The notes beneath the pieces are model-generated. The model saw only the letters and a list, made by a program, of their open reading frames with translations. It had not been told where the DNA came from and made no database searches. Positions 46,894-57,458 of a DNA stretch of 64,000 nucleotides are shown here, in pieces. Numbering within the stretch: the stretch's first letter is position 1; each line of letters starts with the position of its first letter. Source of the DNA: Byssothecium circinans (taxonomy: Eukaryota > Ascomycota > Dothideomycetes > Pleosporales > Massarinaceae); NCBI GenBank assembly GCA_010015675.1, contig ML976988.1:296168-360167 (forward strand). The letters are read 5' to 3'. Made by a program: the position numbers and the translations under genes.

Positions 46894-47943
46894 ATGGCTA
46901 CCCTTATGCCTCGCGGATATCGCTCCGCCACCGAATACCGTTTCGGCGAAGAACAGACCGATACCATTGTGCAAACCGCCGCCTACCATCGCAAAGACTA
47001 CTCTCTCTCCGTAATCTAGTTCTCGCCTCGCGAACACGTCGATATTCGTCTGTCAATAGCAACACCCTTCCGGCGGACTTCAAATGTGGGGCTCGGCTCT
47101 ATCGATCGACTACCCCTTGAGCTCTTGTATGACACGTTGCTCCATCTGGATATGCATTCTCTATTTAGGTTTCGGCAAACAAATCTCAGATCAAGACAGA
47201 CAGTAGACTCTCTCAAACAGTATCAGATAATAGTCTTGCATGGACTAAACCTTCTCTGCGCCTTATTACGAACACGACATAGTATTTCTCTACTCGACTT
47301 TTACAACGCACTATGTACCAAGGCTTGCAGTCTTTGCGGCGAATTCGGCGGATTTATATCCCTCCTAAGGTGGAAGCGATGCTGTTTCAAGTGCCTTAAG
47401 GAGGCTCCAGAAACCCAAGTGCAAACTCTTGCCGCTGTCCGAAAGCAATTTCACCTAACCAAGGTCGAATTAGCCCAACTGAAGACATTCAAGACCTTGC
47501 CTGGAATATATTCGATGAATGAATCGGTGCACAAATCCCGCATTGCGATCGTTTCTGTTCATGAAGCTAGGTTGGTTTGCAGGCGGCAACCACATGCACT
47601 GGTGGCGCAAGCCCAGCCAGCGAGCTCAGAACGAAATCAAAAATACAACTTTATGGGGTCGTGCGCACTTCCTTATTACGATAAACTGACGGGCAAGGTT
47701 GAACACGGAATATCGTGTGCTGGGTGTCAACTTGCTCTCGAAAAAGATATCGTTGGTACTAGGGGCGAGCAATGGGCATTTGAGGCTCGAGACAAAGTAT
47801 ACGCACGAGATAGCTTTTTGGAACATTTTCGATGGTGTGAACAGGCACAGCTCCTATGGAGATCGAGTGGCGAAGGTAGCAACCGGCCAACCGAGCTACC
47901 GGAGGCTGCTCGGAGAGGAGGCTACTTCAACAAGAGAGAATGA
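46894..47943 (+). pseudogene. F-box protein gene with premature stop
   Basis: The ATG at 46894 (MATLMPRGYRSATEYRFGEE) runs 41 codons to an in-frame TAG at 47017-47019. The same frame then stays open to the TGA at 47941. The F-box helices follow (LGSIDRLPLELLYDTLLHLDM, LFRFRQTNLRSRQ). After them come a cysteine cluster (CTKACSLCGEFGG and RCCFKCLKEAP) that may bind zinc, and the C-terminal CAGCQLALEKDIVGTRGEQW. Layout matches uncharacterised fungal F-box proteins that use a DRLPxELL F-box as SCF substrate adaptors. No ATG lies between the stop and the F-box. A GTAATC at 47011 could be a donor that removes the stop, but no in-phase acceptor was found. Probably inactive, or translated from an unrecognised upstream exon. 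Confidence 0.6.
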
Positions 47944-48195
47944 CAAAGATGTGAAATATGTTGGCTAATGTATTGCAGTTATGCTACTTACACTGTCTAA
48001 GTAGAAACTAGAAAATGGACAAATTCCTAGACACCCTAACGTACAATGCAGCTCTACAGTTTACAAGCCGTGCTTTACCCTTCCAGGATCTCTCCATTTT
48101 GATCCGTGTACTTCACTGGTGCGTCTGGCTTGAACAGAGGGACACTAAACCGGAAGGGGAAGTCACAGGTAGACACATTACAAAATACATTAAGG

Positions 48196-48520
48196 TCGCG
48201 TGACGAACAGCTGAGCACCACCAACGACGAGGTCAAGATGGAGAAGCGAGAGACTGAGTAGTGGAAACACAAGGTAGAGACACTGGAGCAAGAATCGTGA
48301 AGTGAGCTGTCGGATCAGATGCTCGTCGTGCTCATTACCTTTCCCATCGAACCTCGTCATTTAGACGCGGTGTGCGCATGTCTTGAAGACTGGAAGCAGG
48401 ATGACATAAACTTGCTCAAGAATTGGTACACAAAGAATTACGGCAGAGGTACCGAAGAGGAAGAGTCTGAGGCACAGTCTATGTCAGAAGGAGATATGAC
48501 GGCCCAGTGGGGTCCAGGGT
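48196..48520 (+). pseudogene. Relic of the local coiled-coil family
   Basis: One frame reads SRDEQLSTTNDEVKMEKRET, a TAG (about 48259), WKHKVETLEQES, a TGA (about 48298), then SDQMLVVLITFPIEPRHLDA and LEDWKQDDINLLKNWYTKNY. The second half parallels the C-terminal part of the protein at 44073 (strand, RH, L.D, WY). Both stops could come from CAG and CGA by C-to-T change. The downstream half remains open and is fused in frame to a hydrolase-like segment (next entry). Confidence 0.5.
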
Positions 48521-49419
48521 ATTCGTGGAAATGCAACACTGTAATGGGGTTTGGAAGGAGACATAGGACAGGTACCGCTCAACCTGCGCCTCGTCAACGC
48601 CAGTGTGAAGTGGTTGATCGGCAGCGAACTCGGAATGATTCCAACAACTATCTCTCCGAACTCGCATCGTACGGCTACGCCATCCCAGCACTCGATCACC
48701 CGGGCGAAGCACCTTACTTACCTCTACCATCCCCCTACAATGGCTCAGAAGGCATCTGCGGCTACCCAGACTTCAACGCGTTCCCTCCAACCAACGAGAT
48801 TACTTTCGCAGTTTTCGATTACCGCGTCAGCGACATCCTGGCCGCACTGAGTGATCCCTTTTTCCCAGCGCTCGTGCGTCAGTACGGCGCGCCCTTCAAC
48901 CTCTCGCACTTCGGCGTGTTTGGGCACAGTATTGGTGGCGCGGCGGCAGCCGAAGTCATGACTAGCAATAGTAGTCATCTATTCAAAGTCGGCGCAAATC
49001 TCGACGGCACATTTTTCCAGTTCATCAAGGACGGTTCCACTCCCGCACGCGATTTGAACCGGCCATTCCTCGAACTCGTGTCAGAAAATCATTTCCACGG
49101 CAATGCCTCATCAGATGATGTTGATGCGTCGTTCAAGTACTTCAACGATGCGCAGAGTGGGTTGTTGAGGATGGTGCAGGTGAATGGCACCAGGCACTTG
49201 GACTTCAGTGATATTCCGCTTTGGATAGATTTGCTGGACCAGAGAGCGGTCTTGAACCGGACGTGGGTTGGCTCAGCGGACGGAGTCAGAGTGAATCAGT
49301 TGTGTAACGCGCTTCCGAAGGAGTTTTTCGGGTCCGTGGAGGGTTATGGTTTGGGAGGTGTGGATGGGTGGGTGGATAAGGCGCCAGAGCTGTTTTTGTT
49401 GGTGGAGAATGTCGCATGA
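48319..49419 (+). CDS. Open frame joining coiled-coil relic to truncated alpha/beta hydrolase
   Basis: An uninterrupted 366-codon frame from ATG 48319. The first 60 residues belong to the coiled-coil-family relic. About 60 residues of low-complexity sequence follow. From residue about 112 (YLSELASYGYAIPALDHPGEAP) it is an alpha/beta hydrolase of the platelet-activating-factor acetylhydrolase/chlorophyllase type. The nucleophile elbow is GVFGHSIGGAAAAEVM, an acid is likely in GANLDGTFFQ and a histidine in NGTRHLDFSD. The N-terminal strands expected before the SELASYGY helix, with the oxyanion region, are missing, so catalysis is doubtful. It may be a chimera of two decaying genes or a 5'-truncated hydrolase with a chance upstream frame. 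The C-terminal part is longer than needed for the triad. Confidence 0.5.
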   Translation: MLVVLITFPIEPRHLDAVCACLEDWKQDDINLLKNWYTKNYGRGTEEEESEAQSMSEGDMTAQWGPGYSWKCNTVMGFGRRHRTGTAQPAPRQRQCEVVDRQRTRNDSNNYLSELASYGYAIPALDHPGEAPYLPLPSPYNGSEGICGYPDFNAFPPTNEITFAVFDYRVSDILAALSDPFFPALVRQYGAPFNLSHFGVFGHSIGGAAAAEVMTSNSSHLFKVGANLDGTFFQFIKDGSTPARDLNRPFLELVSENHFHGNASSDDVDASFKYFNDAQSGLLRMVQVNGTRHLDFSDIPLWIDLLDQRAVLNRTWVGSADGVRVNQLCNALPKEFFGSVEGYGLGGVDGWVDKAPELFLLVENVA

Positions 49420-49916
49420 TGAGATTACATTGATATGGTGTATGTTTTGTGGATACAAGAGAATCTGCAGATTGTATAAAGTTTAAATGGTGGGAAGAGA
49501 CATGCTTGGGATAAAGTAGAAAGATAGCGGTACCCACGGTGCGAACTACCGCAGTCGTGGTCTTGTGTCTGGTTTGCAACGAGGCTTCGCCCCGGGCATG
49601 AACGCCGCCGTTTCTAAGTTGTTCAAGTCAGGCTTAAGTATTCCAGAATAGCTTGCTATTCTTATAATAAACGAGATATACCACAGATGCTTTTACTTGG
49701 CTATAGTTCAATGCTAACCATCTTCCTCTCCACCCCACTAACCCCAAACCTCACAAGCCCATCGCACGTACCACACCTTAAACCCTACCCATCCACATCT
49801 CACATCAACAAGTCAAGCTCCCCACCATCCTTCTCCAAACCTCGCCCACCAGCCACCCTACCCAGATCCAATCTCCTCCCACACGTCCGATACAAAAGAG
49901 CACGGCGACCGCGACC
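49420..49916. other. Intergenic, C-rich leader of Trs31 gene
   Basis: 49690-49915 is a CA/CT-rich stretch typical of fungal leaders. A TA-rich run lies at 49655-49680. No gene. Confidence 0.5.
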
Positions 49917-50733
49917 ATGAGCTCCATCCCCTCAGCCGGCCCCGGCCTCCGCTACCCATCCAACAAAAAGACAATCTACGACCGCAACCTCAACCGTAGC
50001 AAAAACGCCGAACTCAGCAGAGCAGCCTTCGCATACCTCTTCATAGAAATGATAAGCTATGCGCAGCGAGGCGCGAAAGATGTTGGGGACCTGGAGCAAC
50101 GGTACATCCTCTCATATCTACTACTTTTCTCAATCTCTCGCCTCTGAGCCCATGCGTTCCTTTCACCCTACAATGTCCACAATGATACAATACGTTCAGA
50201 GATTCACACAGCTAACTCTCGCGGTGAAATATAGATTAAACAACCAAGGCTACCCCCTAGGAGTCCGCCTCCTAGACCTCCTCCTCACCCGCTCCGCAAA
50301 CCCCCTCTCCAGCATCCGCCCCACGCGCATCCTGCCCCTCCTCCAATTCATAGCGCAAACACTGTACCGCCACCTCTTCGGCCGTCCCGCCGACGCGCTC
50401 GAGCGCTCCGGCTCCGATGCCGCGCAGTACATGATCTTCGACAACGAACCGCTGGTCAATACCTACATCTCGTTACCCAGGGAACTGAGCAGTCTGAATT
50501 GCGCCGCGTTCGTGGCGGGGATTATCGAGGGCGTGTGTGATGGCGCGGGGTTTCCGACTGAGGGCGTGAGTGCGCATAGTGTGGGCGAGCAGGAGGCGGA
50601 GGCTGCCGCCGCGGCGGCGGGAGAAGGGAAGAAAAGCGCTGCGGCTATGTGGCCTGGGAAGACGGTGTTTTTGATCAAGTTTAAGAAGGAGGTGTTGGAG
50701 AGGGAGGAGATTTTGGCGAGGGGTGGGGGGTGA
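49917..50733 (+). CDS. TRS31: TRAPP complex subunit Trs31/TRAPPC5
   Basis: Core Bet3-family subunit of the TRAPP tethering/Ypt1-GEF complexes acting in ER-to-Golgi and Golgi traffic. Two exons (49917-50101 and 50235-50733) joined across a 133-base intron give 227 residues. Signatures: TIYDRNLNRSKNAELSRAAF and AYLFIEMISYAQRG at the N-terminus, LNNQGYPLGVRLLDLL after the splice, LLQFIAQTLYRHLFGRPADA, and SLNCAAFVAGIIEGVCDGAGFP near the C-terminus. The alanine run (EAEAAAAAAGEGKKS, about 185-200) is an insertion in the loop before the last strands (KTVFLIKFKKEVLEREE). Length is a little over the 190-200 residues of animal TRAPPC5, owing to that loop. Confidence 0.94.
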
Positions 50734-51570
50734 GAAGATGTGTTGGGGATGGGTTGAGGTGAAAGTCCTATGATGCATATGGTGGCGTTCGATATGCTTG
50801 CATTTCTGGAGGAGTCTTGGTGAATGATTACTCTACAGGTCGGATTTGTGACTTAGGATGGCGGAGTATCATTGAGGTTATGCGGTGTACCTTCATCTAC
50901 TGTTCGAACAACGGCTTAGAAGAGGGATACAACCTGGCCCCCACTAAGAGGTCCATCGAATGTATTCCACCCGGTTCACCACGTCTCCGATCCATAGCAC
51001 TCAGGACAAGTCTACTAGACACAGTCTCAATTCCACTGCTATCCCAGCGCAGCATCCGGTATTATACACAAAACCACTAACCCCTATCCTATACAACCCC
51101 CTCAACAACCACACACCTATCCCTTCGAAACCTTCATTTGCCAGCCTAGCCCAGCTGTCACCACCCCTTTTCACATCCCCAACCCCACACCTCAAGGAAT
51201 CCCAGAACAAGAAGTCACAAAAAGGGGTATGAGCAGAACCAGAAACAATAACAGACAAACAAGCAAAGAAAATAGTCAAATGAGCGATGCTGTACGGCCT
51301 CTTTTTTGCTTCCCCATTCGCTGAGATGAGCGCTTCTAGTAAAACATCTTGCAGAGATCCACACCTGCTATGCAACCCACAAAGGAAAAGGCGCTCCAAG
51401 CCTGTAGTGTGCAATATGTGTGGTGGTCGTTGCAGTCGTATTCGTAGAGGAGACGGGAAAAAGAGACAATAGGTCTCGGGTATGATGTATGATGGCAAAA
51501 AAAAAGCGGAAATCAAGGTGAAGAAATAGCCGTCTCGTTTATCGGTGGCGGGAAAAAATGGATGATTGCG
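50734..51570. other. Convergent intergenic region
   Basis: 3' flanks of Trs31 and the ADF-H gene. CA-rich frames at 51000-51230 are low-complexity and have no motif. No gene seen. Confidence 0.5.
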
Positions 51571-54500
51571 TTATTGTCCTTGGCCGTAGGCTCGCCAGGC
51601 ATCGTGAGCTTCTCGTAGTACTATACAGCGGTCAGTGAATAAAAGTGGAAAAAGGATTGGGGTATTCGCTTACTCTGCAGCACGTGTACCTGGGCGGAGT
51701 GTGTTTCGCAAGCGCATTGAAGTGTTCGTCCGTCGATGAAGTCGAATACGACACTGTTGGGAAGCTCCTGCCTGTCTTGGTCGGGCGCATAGGGTGCACG
51801 GAATTCGGTCAGATGGAAGCGCTTTGTGATGCCTTTGGATAGCTGTCGAATGTCAGTTATCTGATGCTTCACCTTAGCAACAGATGCACATACCTCATTG
51901 GCCTTGGATGGCCTCAGGACAAGATTGCCTGAAACATCAATCTCGACGTATCTCCGTTTCCATAACTGACCTCTGTTAGCCTGTCTCATTTCAGTCTTGA
52001 AAGTGGTGCATACCAGAGTATCGGGAAGCTGTATGTTGAGATCGCCAATTTGCACTGGCGATGGAGGCTCACGGAGAGATGGCAAAGCAGGAGGTAGGTC
52101 TTCTTCCGAAAGCATTGAGCTTGCGGCTGAGTTTTTCCGAGTCTTCGACGATGGCATTGTAGACATCCGCTTGAAGAGTTTGCTCGCACGAGACTCCTTC
52201 TTTTCCTTCTTCTCTTGTTTCTCATCGCCACTTTCCGTGCTATGAGCTGAAATGCTACGGGGTGGAGGCATAGGTTTGGACTCGCTCATTCTACGACCGA
52301 AAGACCTCCAACTGCTTTCAGAAGATGATCGAGGGAGAGTGGAGCCAGCGTCCTTTGAGTGAGATGAGGAAGGGGGCCTAACAGGAGAGGTAGGGTCTGC
52401 TTTGGCAGAGCTTTGCTTCCGGGAAGGCGGCCTTGTTGATTTCTGATGATCGATGGTAATAACGCTCTGACGTAGATCAAGTGGCGTACTCTCCGTCGGC
52501 ATCATCAGGGTGGGCTTCTGTACTTGCGGATCGCGAATGATGCGAGCAGTCACTTGGACAGACTCGGACTTCTCGGGTTCCTGCTGTATGTTGTACACTG
52601 TTTGTCTGCTCTGTTCGCGGCTCATGGACGGAGGCTGTATCTTTGGCTTGTTGTCAGGCGACGCTGAAGAGGAACGACTAGCAAACGGAGCAAGAGAAAG
52701 ACGCTGAACAGGTTTCCCAGTTGGTGAATTACCAGACGGGGGGGTTGCAAAAAAGGATGACTTGCGTTGGGCAACAATCGAAGTGCTCCCCTCGGGTGTT
52801 CCAACTGGACTTACTAATGCCGTGGAATCTCTGTTAGATTTCTCTGCGAGAGCTTTGATTCTTTGTGAAATGCCTGATGAGACATTGATCTTCTTTGCTG
52901 TCACTACCGTGTCCGAATTCACATGGGGCAGCCAGGGTCCAGACGACTTGCGGGAGGAGGGCTGTTCCGGGGTAAGACGTCCAGTTTTGACGACTTGAGA
53001 AGCAGTCCGTGTTGGCAAAGATCTGTCCGAACGGGATTGTTTGCCAGGGAAAAATGGGGTAATAGGCGACTTGGAAACAGACACAGGCATGGCTTCCTCA
53101 AACTTGGCGCTTTGGAGCTCTTCCATAAAAGAGTCGTCCGAAAGATATTCGGCTTCAGAGTTGTCCGCGCTCAGATATACAGGGTCAACTAAGCCTCTCC
53201 GTATATCTTTCTCTTGAAAGTTTATTCCTGTTGGAGATGACATGATCAAAGACGCTCGCTTTTGCTTCCTGCTCTCGGCGAGATCCTGATTGTCTCGAGG
53301 TGGTACGAATAGGGTGGATTCTCTTTTGGACTTCCTCTGTGTCCGAGCATCATCAAGCTCACTGGGTGACATGAATACAATAGACTCTCTTTTGCTTGCT
53401 CGTGTTAGCGCATCATCCGAGGCAGAAGCTTGAGGCAGGGTCATTGGTGCTTCTTCAACCGGCGCGACCTCTACTACAGGGACCGGCGTGGAGCTCTCCG
53501 CAACAACCGTTGGGGTGCTTTCAACCGACGCTTCCTCATCTTCTTTCGAAATCTCTTCCGGCTGCTCCACAGTCTCCTTGGATAGTTCGCCCTTGGAGTC
53601 ATCCCCCGTCAGATGAGGATCGTCTTCAGAAATCGAAGATGGCCTGGTAGAAGGTGCGCAAGATGATCCATGGGTCTCGGCAGAGATCGGTGATGAGGCA
53701 GACGCAGCGGAGTTTATGTCATCGGCCTCCGTGTGACTGGTGGCTGCCTCCGGCCTGGGCTCTTCCTCCACTTGCGGTGTTGCGTCCTCTACAGTAGCAC
53801 TCGCTTCGTCCGAGAGCGTACTTTGGCCCACCTCTGGTGCTGCAGCGGTCCCCTCGGCCACGCCCTCTTCTTTTGCTAGCATCGATTCCTGCGTCGGGGT
53901 TTTGGCGTCCTTGTTTTCATCCCGAGTGTCATCTACGGTTTCAACTGTTGCCTCCGCCTTCTTCTCTTCCTGCTCTTTCTTAGCCTTCATCTGTTTCTTC
54001 CTCATCTGCAATGCTTTCATTAGTCTTTGCTTCTCCGGTGCGACTCCTTTCGATCCATGATGGAGTCCGCTGTATGTGTGCATAGGCATGGACCTCACAC
54101 TAGCGGGGCTTTTCGGCGCAAACGTTGGCGAGACAGGCATGTCAGGGACGGCGGGAATTGGCGGAGGCGGAGGGAAGGCAATGCTGAGCACAGCGCTGGA
54201 GTCTCCAGATTTCGGTCGTTTCGGCTCGGTAGACTTACGATTGGCAGCTCGGAGACCGGATGGCAACGATGATACAGCTTTGGGGGGAACCTGCGTGCTG
54301 GTGCCGGAGCTGTGCGGACGCTTCATATCTAACGATGTCTTCGGTGCTTTTGGTCGAGGTCCTAGTCGTACTTTGGGCTTGTTATATTGCGCATAGATCT
54401 CAGCGTAGAGATCCGATAGAGCTGGGCGTGCGGTTTGGGAGGAGAGGCGCGGATCCGGTCCATCCTCGAACAGTGCGTCGTAGTTCTTGAAGGTCTTCCC

Positions 54501-55322
54501 CAGAGGAGCGGTTTTGGGAGCAGCATTTTCGTCCCGTTCGCGGACAGTCTCAATAGTTACGTGGGACAGCTCAGCTGCTCTTTTTTCTTCCTTTACAGAT
54601 TTGATCTCCGGTTCTGGGGCGACTTTCGCAGGCTCCTCCGTCTCAGGTTTCATATTTTCAGCAGGCTTGCCAACATCTAGAGTAGAAGGAGGGTCTGCGG
54701 ATGGCTTCGGGGTCGTAGCGTTTTCGCCAACGGTACTCTGGCCTTCTTCGACATCTTCAGTGATGTCGTCCAATTTATGTAGCTGCGAGGAGGAGCTGGA
54801 GGAGCTGCTCGAGGGGGCGGCCGTGTGAAGGGAGCAGGCCGAAGCAAGGACGGCGTCGCTGAGCTCGTCGGCGGTGGTGATGGAAATGTCGGTATCGTGC
54901 GGCGTGAATTTGTCGGTGACGGTTGTGAAGTGGACGGCGACACGGGCTGTTGCATCTGTTAGCGCACTCTCCAGGCTCGCATTGGGCGACGACATGCCTT
55001 GCAGCAAACGCGATGTGCCCTCTGGCACGTATTTTATGAGGACCTTGCGCCGTCGGTAAAGCAAGAAGCCGTACAGCGGCGACTTGTCCTCATACTGTGC
55101 AATGGCGCTGCGAGCATCTGCTGCTCCGCCGGTGCCACGGGTAAGCACCTCGACTGCGTCGCGGGACGTGTACTTGAGCAGGAACCTGTGCCATCCGCCT
55201 ACGTTAGCACTGTAAGAAAGATATTGCGGTGATGCGGGCCTGTCCTACCATCCTCCCGCCTCAGCCAAGGCGCCCTGGTAGGCCTCTAGTACTTTTACAT
55301 TATCGAGCCCGTTCAGAGACAT
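51571..55322 (-). CDS. ADF-H (cofilin-fold) and PH-like domain actin-related protein
   Basis: Six exons on the minus strand: 55322-55249, 55185-54998, 54946-52014, 51965-51894, 51842-51674 and 51620-51571, 1161 residues, all phases consistent. The N-terminal ADF-H domain reads MSLNGLDNVKVLEAYQGALA, WFLLKYTSRDAVEVLTRGTG, SPLYGFLLYRRRKVLIKYVP and ARVAVHF. The intron at 54947-54997 is GC-AG (AAG/GCATGT). Residues about 130-1030 are disordered: Ser/Pro/Glu-rich, with a KALQMRKKQMKAKKEQEE coiled stretch. The C-terminal PH-like domain reads LPDTL/LWKRRYVEIDVSGNLVL, RFHLTEFRAPYAPD, SVVFDFIDGRTLQCACET and REAHDAWRAYGQG, and appears only after removing three introns. Four introns (51, 48, 51 and 53 bases) are short; the first three are stop-free multiples of three. 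A cortical actin/membrane adaptor role is inferred. Confidence 0.85.
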
Positions 55323-56218
55323 TGCGGGCGCAAGGCCAGCTGAGGGAAGCAGACGCAGACAACGCGCTCCCGTGGGTGAGCCTCAGGCGGTCGTTCAGAA
55401 GGTCGGTGTGCACGGCGGGAGAGACTGCGAGTAGAGGTTCACGGCGGAGGACTGTGCGGCGTTGGTGTCAGGGGTTCGTTGGACACGGCGGCGACGGCGA
55501 CTGGGGTGGTGAGATGGACGGACCATTTGCTCGAGCACGACAGGGACGCAATGCGCAATGGTGTGGACTGTGAACGGTGAACTGTGAAGCTGCTCCAGTG
55601 TGCGCCGGGCAGATAGAAGGCGGGTGTGGGCGGGTGTGAGTGAGCGTGGGCATGGCAGCAGCTCCGTTTCAGCAGCACGCCAATGCATGGGCTCTTACTC
55701 GTGACTCGTGCTGTTGAAGTGGAAATGCATATGGTATCAACGTGAATTATTGCACTTCTTGGGCGAAAAGCAATGCCTGCTGCAGCCATCATTCTTCCGA
55801 CCATTGCGTCCCATTGGCAAGCCTTCCCCACATACAGACTTTGGGGACCGATGGCACTCCAATAGTAATGATGTCGCCGTCAATAATCGAGATAAGCCAG
55901 CCAAGGCACCACTGTACAAGAATATGCTCGAATCATGTCGCAGCGGGGTAGCCAATTCTTTGTTCCAGCAGCAGTTGCTTCACCACCCCCAAGCTAGACT
56001 AGTGGTGGACTGCAGATCCCTTTTGACATGCAGGAGTATGCAGTGTGCAGGATGAAAACCCGCCACCATATCCATCATCCGTCACTAGCCTTACAAACTA
56101 CTGCAGCATTCGCTCTGGTGCCCGCAACTTCATAACTGTCTCTCCATACGAGTACCGCGCATTCCAAACCCCAAATTGCCAATCCTTCCCTAATCCAACC
56201 GACTACAAGATACACACA
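55323..56218. other. Divergent promoter region of ADF-H and OHCU decarboxylase genes
   Basis: About 0.9 kb between divergent starts. Contains only short frames. The ADF-H gene leader is GC-rich, the other side CA/CT-rich. No gene. Confidence 0.5.
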
Positions 56219-56876
56219 ATGACATCCCTCCCACCCATAGAAACCCTCTCTCATCTTCCCGACCCCGAATTGACAAAAGTCCTCGACCTCCTCTTCGAGC
56301 CCTCGCCCCCTCTCCACGCTCTCTCCCTGCCCGTCCTCCGCTCCACAACCTTCCCCACATATCCCGTCCTCATCACCGCCATCAACACTCAACTCTCCGC
56401 CCTATCATCCTCTCCAAACTCCTCAGATACAGCCAAGCTCTCCGAGATCCTCTGCTCGCACCCGCGGCTCGGCGAGAAGAAAGTCGAGAGCGCGCAGAGT
56501 CGGGCAGAGCAGGCACAGTTACAGAAGGGAGGCGAGGAAGAAAAGGAAAAGTTGGCGAGGTTGAACGAAGAGTATGAAGAGAGGTTTCCGGGGCTGAGAT
56601 ATGTGTATGTTCCGTTTGTCCCTCTCACAGTTTCTGGGCTGATGTGTAAAAGGGTGTTTGTAAATGGTCGCGAACGACCCGTTATTATGGAGAATATGCG
56701 CGCCCGAATAGACCGCGGCGATATTGAAGCAGAGCGCTTAGAAGCTATACAGGTATATTCACTTTTCCACGTTCTGGGTTTTCTTGTTCATTCAGCTTGG
56801 GAACTGACAAGCAATGCAGGCCATGTGCGATATAGCGACCGACCGAGCAGCAAAACTTCAAAAATCGAACTTATAA
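56219..56876 (+). CDS. OHCU decarboxylase (ureidoimidazoline decarboxylase)
   Basis: Converts 2-oxo-4-hydroxy-4-carboxy-5-ureidoimidazoline to S-allantoin, the last step of urate oxidation in purine catabolism. Exons 56219-56604, 56653-56752 and 56820-56876 give 180 residues, normal for the single-domain fungal form. LSEILCSHPRLGEKK contains the catalytic His of the HPR-[IL]-G motif. RLNEEYEERFPGLRYV/VFVNGRERPVIMENMRARID is the family core with its Glu. The first intron (48 bases, GTATGT...AAAAG) is stop-free and a multiple of three, so an ORF call retains 16 extra residues in the middle of the RYVVFVNGR motif. The last exon encodes AMCDIATDRAAKLQKSNL; no SKL-type peroxisomal signal is present. 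Urate oxidase is not in the window. Confidence 0.92.
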
Positions 56877-57458
56877 GACCTTCATGGAAGGGTTTTTAGG
56901 ATAAGAATAACTAGCAAGATACATTGAACATCATCATCACACTTCGTTCGAGACGTCAAGTGTGAGAAATGGTATTTTCGTGACAGATGCTCGACTAGAT
57001 GAAACCACGCTTCGTTTTCCAGATCTACGCAAATACCCAGCCAATGCAAATCCCAAAATAGGCTTTGTATACAACAATGGTATAGAGCGGTAAAGACGAA
57101 CGCAAGAAAACCTAGCCCTAAAGTACGCCAGGAAAAAAAGTAATCATAATACAATGCCTCCCGAAACTTTTGTCATGTATATTTTCCCACCAACCCTTTC
57201 TTGACGATGCAAAGCTAGCTCGTTCCAAATGCGCCGGCCTTGATGTTTTTTAGTTGTGATGAGAGCGCCGTTGAGTATGCTCTATAGAGACCTCCCATTT
57301 TAATGCCAAATGTACTAGTGATGATGAGGTGATGGCTGTGATGTTGAAGAATACCTTCGGTCAATTACTGTGACGTCGATGTGGTGTTGTGGGTGTGATG
57401 TGAGGTTTCGTAGTGTGGGAGACTTAGTTGAGTTTCGCGTCGATCGAAGAAGTGAGGA
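56877..57458. other. Convergent 3' intergenic region
   Basis: 3' flanks of converging genes. No feature seen. Confidence 0.5.
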
